The notes beneath the pieces are model-generated. The model was given only the letters and a program-made list of their open reading frames with translations, was not told the DNA's origin and made no database searches. From the NCBI GenBank assembly GCA_002751075.1, contig NAOQ01000222.1:1-28123 (forward strand): a stretch of 28,123 nt of DNA, read 5' to 3'. The DNA is from Ichthyophonus hoferi (taxonomy: Eukaryota; Opisthokonta; Ichthyosporea; Ichthyophonida; Ichthyophonidae). Of this stretch, positions 19,421 to 28,123 are shown in pieces. The translations under genes were made by a program, and so were the position numbers. Position 1 is the stretch's first letter, and every line of letters begins with the position of its first letter.

Positions 19421-22400
19421 GTAAGCTAAACTATGGTTGTGTGGTGGAAAGCTGTGTGTTTTAGGAAGTATTGTGCAACTGTGATATTCTGCTTGCCGGT
19501 ATTTTAACTTTTTTTATTTTTTTGTAACGGTGACTAAGCATGTGTCTTCTACGAGGCGTTCCTATCAATTCAACCGTGACCCTACAGTTCTCTCTCACTT
19601 ACTCCTCTTTCTTACTTCATCTTATGTCTTTCCCCTCCAATCCCCTACCTTGCCCCACTACCTCTCTTATATAAACACCTATTCTTCCTGTCCTTATCTA
19701 TCAGATTCCTGCATTTAATCCCCATCTTAAAAGAATAAATGTGCTATTGGCCGTTATGTCTTTCTATTTTTGATAGTTTAACTACTAATTCTACTATTTT
19801 CCCTTACGTGCCTACTAATATATGTAGTTGGATATGCACATGCACCTGTACCACATTCATTGAAACATACCAAAAAACAACTGTTATATATACATATATG
19901 TATTAATGCAAGTGTAAATACATATGCATAGCATCTTGTTTTTGACCTTAGAGTTTGCGAATTAGTCTTTTACCTTGTCCTCCTGCTCGTTCTTTCCTTC
20001 TTATATATCATGAATATAGTAAACACCAGCAGTAGCCTCAATAACCCACCTTCCTTACTATAAAAATCACTGTCTTTGTTAAACTAACCTCTCTTTCTCT
20101 CGTTTACTCTGTAGGTATCAGGCCTATGTAGGTAATGTGATTGGCTCCTGCTATAGTCAGGAGGGAAAGCACTTCACTGTAGCGACAGAGAGTAATGTTA
20201 TTGGTGCAATTAACCTCAATGGCGATATTGGTATGTTTTATATTGGCCGATTTCTCCATATCAACTGTCTATTATATTATATGGTCTCCTTTCTCTCTTA
20301 TATCCATTTCTCTCCTCTCTTCCCTCCCTCTCTCTTCTCCACTATTCTTCATCTCTTTTTGCCCTTTGAAGGTATCCCGTATACAATAGTCAAGTAATTG
20401 TTGACTTATTCTCATGGTTTATTAAAATGTGGCTCTTCACTTATTATCTATGTTAACCCTATCTATAAATACATTAAGTACAATATCTGACTAGCCATTG
20501 GGCTGTGAACATGATACAATATATATGTTAATAAGACAATACAATCTATCAAAATACATAAAATTTAAATGGGAAATGGTGATTGGATGTTAAAAACCCT
20601 TACTAATCAAGCTGGCTGGTCTAATTTTATCCAGTTATTATATTTATTACACATTCACTAAAAATATGACAAATGTTTAATAATAACTTGTATCTATACG
20701 TGTTTTTCATTGGTTTATGTCTCTATATCTTTTAACTTTTCTTTAAACCATTTATTTGATAAATACTATTGGCAATATATATTACCAAAGCCAATGCTCT
20801 GACTATTAATACCAGTGCTTAGTGCTTAGTCTAACTCCTATTGTATGCAGTATGGAGGCACGTATATGCTACTAAGGACCATGTGGATGATATATTATGC
20901 ATAGCTGATGGTATGTCATTATATATAGACTGTTTTACTACTATATGGATATAGTGTGCATTCTGCCTTATTGACATGCTGTCATATAAACATATTATCG
21001 TACTATCTTAGACTCTTTCTGGTTCTATTAACCGCCTTTCTTTTTTTTAATCATTCCCTAATCTAACCTTTAAATTTTAAAATTAGTCTAATATTGCAAT
21101 ATCATAGTGTATATTGTCTCATATCATACTACTATACCTTATATTATATCTTACTACTATACCTTATATTATATCTTACTACTATACCTTATATTATATT
21201 GTGCCGTGCCCCCGGCCTTTCACTAACCCTTGCCCTCCTATAGTAACGGTGGTGTCATCCAGTGGTGGTCACTATGTTAGAGCCTTTGACACCAACACTG
21301 GTGATGTGAGGTGGGAAAGGTCCCTCTTGCAGTCCACCAATGGCGTGTCTCGCCTTGCCTTATCTGCCGATAGCTCACACCTTGTGGTAGCCAATGGGGA
21401 TGAGATGATGGTAATGCAGCCCATGCGATTGGATGAAAAGATTAAGACTATGTCAGGATTGGATTATACCACGTTTGGCGAGTAAGTAATGAGTATGATT
21501 GACAGGTGCAATCTGATTTTTGATTGGTTGTTATATATATGTGTGTGTATGTGTATCTGTGATTGTGGTGTATAATAGTTCAGATATTCTGTTATTATCC
21601 TTATATTGTCCTATGTACCCACATACATATACATCCTCCTATCTCTAGATAGGGTAGGATATGTATGTATGTATGTGAATATTAGAGAGAATGCAAAGAA
21701 CATAGGAAAAAGAAGGAGTGGAATAAGGTTCTTGCACATATGTCTATTCCTGAGATACAATATAGCAGTTGGGAGTTAAACAAGTATACGTAGCGCTGTT
21801 TTATGACGTAGAATAAGATCAACAATAACATTATTTCTATAGTTTACATGCAGTAAAACAATGCCTAATGATTTAATTTCTGTATAATTAGTTTCTCATT
21901 ATTAGAGTTTGTTTATTACAAATGAAAATACTAGGTTTCCATTTTCCATTTCGTATTGCATAATCTTTACCCTTTTCTATTCCTTTCCTTTTCATTCAGT
22001 TCAAAGACAAACACAACATAGTGGTTGTTCTACAAACATTCCAGATTTACTTTTATTTTCAATCATATATGAAAAGGAGATGGTAATAAAGGGAGAAAAT
22101 GAACATACATGACCAATATTACTTGTATTCTGCATATGGCACCGTATATTCTTGTGTGATGATGACCTCTTTGCCTTCCTCTCCCTCTCCCTCTTCCTCT
22201 CCCTCTCCCTTTCCCTCTCCCTTTCCCTTTCCCTTTCCCTTTCTCCTCTTCAGAGTAACCTCTCTTAACATTCAGGGTAATGTTGCCTATTTGATTGGTA
22301 CTAAAGGTGATCATATCACGGCTGCAGCCATTGATATAAAGGTATGTTAGAGAGGTATTGGTATCTTGGAATATATGTAGGGATATTTAAAATTCATTTG

Positions 22401-25400
22401 ACTTATAGTAGCTGTAGGCATGTATGTATGTATGTATGTATAATATATAAGGGTGTATATATTACTTTGACCCTCTTACCAACTACTTTCTTATCTCCCT
22501 ATCTATATCTATGCATACATTACTAGACCATGACCAAGATGACCAGTTTAGAGGTGCAGACTACAGAGTCTGTGGCCCTTTCCAGCTCTACTGTCCTCTA
22601 TATATCCGAGGGTTCTCTCATTACCCAATCCATTGCTAGTCGTTCCAAACCCCACACCACTCCTTTGAAGGTATGTTTGTTATCCTTATCAGTCTGTTAA
22701 TAGGATTGGTCCTTTGAAATTAAATGTTGATTTTGATTGGTTACTCGAATTTGCGGTGCTACATCTACTTGACTCATCCTTGTAGTGTGGTGGTGGGAAG
22801 TAGGTTTGGTTGCCTATGATTATTAGCTTGATATATATATATATATCTTAATATTACTGTGTTTACTTACCTTCTCCTTCTCCTATTGGCTATTAAATTG
22901 ATAATTATGTAGTAATTGGCTTATAATCATATACGATGTATTGATTGGTTAGAATTTTTAAAGGATACAAGGATAGTCTTAAAAAGATGAGATTGATTTA
23001 TGATTGACTAAAAATATTTTTAATAACATACTTATATTGGATGATTGAATATATGCAAACCAAATAAACCAATAGAATATAGCGATAGTGAAAGATGGAG
23101 CGGGAAGGGAAATGGCCTCACCTAGTTTAGTGATTAATCATATGTGAATATGATTAATATGTTATGTTGTGTAAAAAGTTGAAGAATCTGCTAGCATTAT
23201 ATGCATATCTTGTGCGGTCAATTTGCGTGTATATATAGGATCAAGTTTATAAACCAACCAAACTAATATAATCCTTTCGGTTGACTTATCCTTGCTATCT
23301 TAATTAATTATATAATAATAGTCTCAACTCAGCATGACTTCACTACCTAAATAATATAATTGCAGTGGTTGTCTTAATACATATGTGATATTTTAACCTA
23401 TCATTGCACGTCATTGGTTCATATTGATTTATAAAAAACTATTTAGCCAATTATTGTACTACATTTTACAGGAGGTTGTTGATCAGGATGAGCAAGATGT
23501 ATTTGATGGTGTTATTGCACTTTATTGGTGCATATTGGTTTATAAAACCATTTAACTAATCCTAGTACTTCATTATACAGGAGATTCTTGGTCAAGATGT
23601 GCAAGATGTGCGTGTTGTTGCCATAGGAACGTCTGGGCTGGTTGCAGTGGAGAGTTCCGTAGTCTCTGCTCTGGTTACTGTGAATTCCTCTACTGGCAGC
23701 CTAGTGGTTGTGAAGTCATGGAAGGTACGTTGGATTGGCTGGTTGCCTGGGTTGCCTGTGTTTGAAGTTAAGGGATATTCTGACTGATTATAGACTATAA
23801 TAAATAATCACTATTTTGCCTACCATCCTACATACTATCATGTATACTGCCATATATATTATATTATTATATTATTGGAATTATCCCTTCACACATACTG
23901 CTATACATACTATTGTACATGCTAAAATAAAGACTCGTTTCCACCCTTATGCATACCAGCACACTACCATACACACTATCATGTCTGTTATGTTACTTCC
24001 GCTCTTGTACCCTCCTCTGGTTTTATTACAGTTATTTTCCTACTGTCTATCTAACTGTTCTCGTTTCCTGCAATGCAAGGAGTTGTTAACCTCTCCTACA
24101 CAAACTTACACACTACTCTTGGTGTTGTGCAGGGTCATAGTTCATTTGGATCTACTGAAAACATGATTACTAGAATATCTCTACAAAAGGTATCAGATCA
24201 ACCATCCACGTTTCGTTTATCTATCCTCATTTCTCTTTTCTCTTCTCCCCTCCTATCCTATCATATCATATCATATCATATCATATCATATTATCTCTTT
24301 CTTTACGGATTATTTATTTACATATATGGTTGTTGATTTGTTATTTTTTAGCAGATGAAAAAAAAATGGCAGTGTTTAATGTTCATATGCTATACCTTTC
24401 GGTTGAATTACACAGAGATTAGTAGATGTTTTTAACAATATCTACGCAGTTTACATATAGTAGTGTTATATCAGGCCTCACCCATACCATTTTCCCCTTT
24501 ATTAGTCTTATGGTTTTAGTAGTAGTTGGGTACTTTTAATCATACTATGTTAGTGGTTATAGGACCGTAATTAATTTAATTATTCACAGGGTGAGATTAG
24601 CAATGAAGTAATGGTAATTAAAGACAACGTGGTCAAATCCATTGATATATCTACGGTGGCTCTATCTGAGAATGCTGTACATGGTGCCCCTGTTAAGGTA
24701 TAGACTGTGTTGTTAGTCATAAATAAATAGATGTGTGTATAAGTATGTGTATGTGTATTGTATGTATGTATGTAGGTATATAAGTATGTGTATGTGTATG
24801 TGTATGTGTACTCTATGTATATACGTACATGTGTGTGGTATGGAGTGATGAATATTGATTACCCAATCACTCTTTCCGTGGTATCTTTCTTATGAAGCAG
24901 CACTAATCCGAGCTATCCGATTGGTCTATATAGTATGGTATTGTATTAACTGTTGGGAATTGCCTAATACGGTTTTGGTGCGATCCGTACATGTTTAGAA
25001 GCTGATAGGTCTAGGTAGGTGTATGGATATAGGTATATGTTAAATGTATATAATTGCTATGGGGAAGGCCGCCAATAATTGACTATATTTATAATTAAAT
25101 CATTAAATAGATTAAAAACTAAGTGCTGTATATTAGCCATTTAAGATATTGAAATTTGTCACATGAACAACTACATTCTGCTGTAATTAAAGTCATTGGT
25201 TAGTGTAATAATACTAACCTTAACCAATGGCTGTGCTTCCAACTAACGATGTGCCTTCATTTCAGGTGATGCCTGTGATTAGTGTAGAGGCAGAGGGTGA
25301 GGTATCTCAAAAGGTATTGGTTACTACAGTCGATCATGCCCTGCTACTATTGGCTGGTTCCAAGCACGTGTTCACAAGAGAGGAAGGGCTCGCTTCCATT

Positions 25401-26013
25401 GTGTATGTACTCCTTATATATGTGTATATGTATGTATGTATGTATTATTTTACTGCTAATACCATTATGCTGCTACTTTATTGTATAGATCGTTGGCAAG
25501 CCATGTATATATCATTATTATTAATACTCTGTTCTCTTTCTTTCCCTGCTAATGGGTGTTCTGTCTTCTTCTGCCATTTCTTTCTCTCGATCTCTCTCTA
25601 TCACACTTATCTCATATTCAATCTTTGTCACAGAAAATCCAAATTTGTTGATCTACCTGTTGACCAATCAGAGATCGCCTTACTCATGGCCGAATTCTCC
25701 ACCCGATCATCGTGTATGTGCTATTTGTATGAAGGACATATAGGATAGGATAGGCATATTATAATGCATAGGTTGGGTGGTTGGTTGCCTACACATAGGA
25801 GATATTTATGTTTTATGTTATATATACACTATGTAATAATGTAATGGCTTATCAGCTAATTCTATGACGTCTCTATGACGTTTATTTTTTTTGCATGCAT
25901 TGGTACTTCTATTAATACATACTGTACGAAGTCAATAAGTAGTATAGGATGCAGATATACCCATTAATGTCTTTGGTATGGTTATAACTATTGCTATCTA
26001 TTGCTATCTATTG

Positions 26014-26047
<34 letters not shown>

Positions 26048-28090
26048 TTCTAGGCACTCTTATATTTTGAGCCTGGCTGATATACTTATATGCACATACA
26101 TGTGTAAATACATATATATACACATACACACATACATACATATACGTACACATATACATACACATATATAGCAAAGAACTTTGTTGACCATGTCCTTGGC
26201 CGTTGGAGAGCTCAATTCCTTCAATTTGCGGTTAGTCTTTGACCAGTTATTCTTATTTTTTTCTATTCTATTCTACTGTGTTCTGACTACGGTATATTTT
26301 TCTATGTTTTTTCCTAACTTGTTTATTTTCCTTTCCTTATATCATTTTTTAACTTAGGTGTATATGTATGTAATTAATATGGCATAGTGGCTTTACTAAT
26401 GATAAACTCTCTTATGTGCTACTATGTTGATGTATAGGTTGTTTGCTGTATATGTATATACTATACTTACCTATATATATACTCATTCCCTATATACCAT
26501 ATATATTATTCCGTTATACAAACTGTAAGAGCAATAGAATAGGTAAGTAGATAGGGTGAATGAGGGCTTGGTGTACTTGATGCAGTTCTTGGCTTGATAG
26601 TGATATCACTATACTATATTAATATCTATTTATTTAACTGTGATTGATCTATCTTGTTTCCTACCTAGAGTATATGTATATATGTTCCAAGAAAGATATA
26701 TAGTACAGTAATATGGTAGTATAACAGTATATTAGTATACTCGTATATAACAAGGTAGTCTATACTGGTTTTTCACGTATATATATAGATATATATATAT
26801 ATATATATTGATGCGAATGTAGGAAGTGTATAGAATAGTGTGTTACGAGAACATATACTAGTGAACTATATGGCTATTATGCTATTATTGCCTGTCCTAC
26901 CTAACTGGGTTGTTCTTCTTCTCGTTTACTGTAAATATGTTATGTTTTGGTCTAGAAAGACATGCTTATATATATAGCGAGGGAATATCTCTGTATATCA
27001 AAGTATTTATTATGTATTTCTACAGCGTTTTACTAGCAAATTAGTAAACGATTCTACCAATTTGTTCCGCACGGTTGAGGTTGATGAAGATGAGAAAATG
27101 ACAATAGACGCATTTGGCTTAAGGAAAGGTAGAGTATAGTATGACACTGATTGCCTACCTTGTGCTGTGACTGTGGGTATTGTCATATCACATTAGTTTT
27201 GTTCTTGGAGCACAATAGCATATCTTTACAATTATGTTTCTATATATATATATATCTTAAAATATTAATCTACAATCTTATGTAAGTAGGTCGTCCATAC
27301 ATACTTGTAAATATATCTAAATATTTATACTGCATTGGCATGCATGCGGAGATTTGAATTATTGCTACTTTGTTTCCTCTACCTTTCTCTTTCCACACTT
27401 CTCTAGTGTAGTATACGCTTCTTTTAAACATCTATATGCCTATCTATACATACCTCAATATCAAAGCCATTAGCAATGATTCAAACCCAAAAGTTTATAG
27501 TTTAGTCATACAATAGTACAATAATAACAACGTATGCATATAGTTCTAATATGATGTTACCCTATCCAACCTTCAAGATTGGGGTGTGTATTATAAACCT
27601 CTAGCTCTTGACATATACCTGACGTAATGATATATATATATATAATCATATAGCTATTAATTCTATTGGACTTAATTTTACTTTGTGTACCCACGTCTTA
27701 AATCTTTTCTTTTTCCCTTTTCTTTTTTCCTTTCGTGTTTCTCTTTCTTCTAAATATGTCTGTATTATTCCTTTTATGTTACTGGTTTAGCTTGCTACGC
27801 TAATTTATTACTCCCATATATATATATATATATGGTGGTGGTGTGTGTATGTGAAATGTTCTGGAACCTATAAATAGTAGTTGAACATAACTGAATAACA
27901 ATCACTTATTATTCTTGTCAGCCTTATCCATATTAGATTATTTTATATCACGTGCTATTGGCAGGTAAAGTCCGCCTATAACTATGAAGGTAGTTTCTAT
28001 ACTATTTTAATGGCCCAATAAGCTAATTCATTTAAAAATACATATGCCACCTAGTGTGGTAGCTCTACTAGAGCTACCACACTACTTTCT

Positions 28091-28123
<33 letters not shown>
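19326..28123 (+). CDS. EMC1: EMC1: ER membrane protein complex subunit 1, 5' half of the gene (runs off the right edge)
   Basis: EMC1 is the large subunit of the ER membrane complex, which inserts tail-anchored and multi-pass proteins; its lumenal part is built of beta-propeller blades and its C-terminus holds one membrane helix. Thirteen exons join in phase: 19326-19420, 20115-20230, 20851-20910, 21244-21481, 22254-22341, 22527-22670, 23581-23724, 24133-24189, 24590-24697, 25266-25402, 25634-25713, 26172-26230 and 27026-27128, giving 1429 coding bases. A signal peptide (MASKILLPLTMGLGLFGLTT) is followed by AIYEDQRGQSDWYQAYVG, matching human AVYEDQVGKFDWRQQYVG. Other matches to human: ESNVIGAINLNGDIVWRHV with [27 protein letters not shown] and TREEGLASIV with EDHLLLFL and SREESLAEVV; FVDLP with MVDLP. 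Human EMC1 is about 993 residues, so roughly half is here. The acceptor after 27128 lies outside the window. Confidence 0.92.
19421..20114 (+). other. EMC1 intron 1
   Basis: 694 bases, T/C-rich in its 3' half, no coding content. Intron 1 is among the longer EMC1 introns here and is a usual place for regulatory elements, but none is visible. Confidence 0.6.
21125..21199. repeat. Three perfect-to-near-perfect copies of a 25-bp unit
   Basis: The unit cttactactatac followed by cttatattatat is repeated at 21125, 21150 and 21175 (the first copy starts cat instead of ctt). It lies in the EMC1 intron just before the acceptor of the 21244 exon, and the near identity suggests recent expansion. Confidence 0.9.
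21244..21481 (+). CDS. EMC1: EMC1 exon 4: propeller blade
   Basis: The longest EMC1 exon in the window (238 bp, phase 1 to phase 2). It encodes VTVVSSSGGHYVRAFDTNTG, then DVRWERSLLQSTNG, aligning with human [20 protein letters not shown] and LNWEITLDSG. The x-R-A-F-D-x-x-T-G-x-x-x-W pattern is a PQQ/propeller blade signature. Donor GA|gtaagt. Confidence 0.88.
22174..22251 (+). repeat. 78-base homopyrimidine tract of CCCTCT/CCCTTT hexamers at a 3' splice site
   Basis: An unbroken C/T run on the plus strand made of CCCTCT and CCCTTT units ends two bases before the first base of EMC1 exon 5 (22254), so it forms an extreme polypyrimidine tract. The purine strand reads as a Lys/Gly/Arg-rich false ORF. 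Such tracts can form triplex DNA. Confidence 0.9.
22671..23580 (+). other. EMC1 intron 6, ending in a duplicated acceptor
   Basis: 910 bases between phase-0 exons. The 3' end contains a partial duplicate of its own acceptor and of the start of the next exon (see the duplication at 23403-23609). Otherwise no coding content. Confidence 0.6.
23403..23609 (+). repeat. Tandem duplication spanning an EMC1 3' splice site and exon start
   Basis: Copy A (23403-23500) and copy B (23514-23609) share the intron end and the first ten codons of the exon: A reads acag|GAG GTT GTT GAT CAG GAT, B reads acag|GAG ATT CTT GGT CAA GAT. Offset 109-111 bases. Copy B leads into the open exon 23581-23724. Splicing at copy A (23472) would read into the intervening DNA and soon terminate, unless a donor within copy A (for example GATG|gtgtta near 23509) is used. 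Confidence 0.88.
24261..24290. repeat. (TCATA)6 microsatellite
   Basis: Six uninterrupted TCATA units in an EMC1 intron, preceded by TCCTA variants. Confidence 0.9.
24698..25265 (+). other. EMC1 intron 9 with GTATGT-type simple repeats
   Basis: About 24730-24840 is built of GTAT and GTATGT units (gtatgtgtatgtgtattgta and variants), which also resemble 5' splice sites. The remainder has no coding content. Confidence 0.7.
25988..26044. repeat. Three 10-bp CTATTGCTAT units running into (TA)n
   Basis: ctattgctat is repeated three times without change and then passes into an uninterrupted TA run, in an EMC1 intron. Confidence 0.85.
26231..27025 (+). other. EMC1 intron 12
   Basis: 795 bases between CAATTTGCG|gttagt and tatttctacag, phase 0. 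Contains scattered TA runs and no coding content. Confidence 0.6.
28052..28084. repeat. Perfect 33-bp foldback, 16-bp arms with a single-base centre
   Basis: The arm tagtgtggtagctcta and its exact reverse complement tagagctaccacacta are separated by one C. GC content is much higher than in the surrounding intron, and a (TA)n run begins at 28095. The ends TAG...CTA and the exact symmetry suggest a miniature foldback transposon, or the fused ends of one. Confidence 0.8.
28095..28123. repeat. (TA)n microsatellite cut by the right edge
   Basis: An uninterrupted TA run reaches the last base of the window. Confidence 0.9.

Larger units (their letters stand above)
27129..28123 (+). other. EMC1 intron 13, continuing past the window
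   Basis: The exon ending at 27128 (AAAG|gtagag, phase 1) should join sequence resembling human KMMVMVTASGKLFGIES. No such exon was found up to 28123. The one clear acceptor-donor pair (tattggcag at 27962, gtagtt at 27988) is in the wrong phase, so the next exon is presumably outside. Confidence 0.6.

Noticed and set aside
22063-22314. Minus-strand ORF rich in Lys, Gly and Arg
   Set aside because: It is the purine strand of the CCCTYT repeat in front of an EMC1 exon, not a gene.
24073-24132. Longer form of EMC1 exon 8 starting in the frame MQGVVNLSYTNLHTT
   Set aside because: No acceptor gives the phase needed to join the previous exon; the acceptor at 24132 (ggtgttgtgcag) does.
27963-27987. 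Small candidate exon after tattggcag in the last EMC1 intron
   Set aside because: Wrong phase for the preceding exon, and the required phase reaches a stop within a few codons.
1-28123. CRISPR array, tRNA, rRNA or bacterial-type operon signals
   Set aside because: Looked for; the repeats seen are simple tandem repeats without regular unique spacers, and no clover-leaf or rRNA motif was recognised.

Overview
This looks like intron-rich, AT-rich nuclear DNA from an animal. Two genes can be named by matching spliced exons to remembered human protein sequences: the RNA polymerase I factor TAF1A on the minus strand (9330-17813) and the 5' half of EMC1, an ER membrane complex subunit, on the plus strand (19326 to beyond the right edge). 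Short exons of 57-240 bp, GT-AG introns with many GTATGT donors, a high AT content and a TAF1A gene suggest an early-branching metazoan with a compact genome. A sponge is my best guess, but this is inference. No bacterial operon, CRISPR array, rRNA or tRNA was seen.

Layout from left to right. Positions 1-2063 hold several plus-strand exons of a probable multi-pass membrane protein that I cannot name. Positions 2064-5744 are mostly AT-rich non-coding DNA with one coding-like island at 3913-4344. A small three-exon plus-strand gene of unknown function may run from 5755 to 7506, and its last intron carries a tandem duplication of about 135 bp. Positions 7507-9329 separate it from TAF1A, and the two genes converge. 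TAF1A then occupies about 8.5 kb in 12 recognised exons, all of which join in phase to 936 codons plus a stop. One of its introns has a GC donor and contains a 413-bp assembly gap flanked by a perfect 47-bp duplication. TAF1A and EMC1 are divergent, separated by about 1.5 kb that contains an unidentified minus-strand coding-like remnant (18364-18745) and a cluster of short TTAATCG-type repeats. EMC1 follows with 13 exons in phase (1429 coding bases, about 476 residues). The remaining half of the protein lies beyond the window.

The two named genes are housekeeping genes in different processes: rRNA transcription initiation, and insertion of membrane proteins at the ER. I see no evidence that they work together. 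The most unusual content is in TAF1A, which is about twice the human length because of a lysine/arginine-rich insert of about 130 residues and a Pro/Ser/Thr-rich C-terminal tail of about 350 residues that carries a 10-residue repeat. In EMC1 a tandem duplication has copied a 3' splice site together with the start of an exon. I did not find anything that looks like a new multi-gene system.
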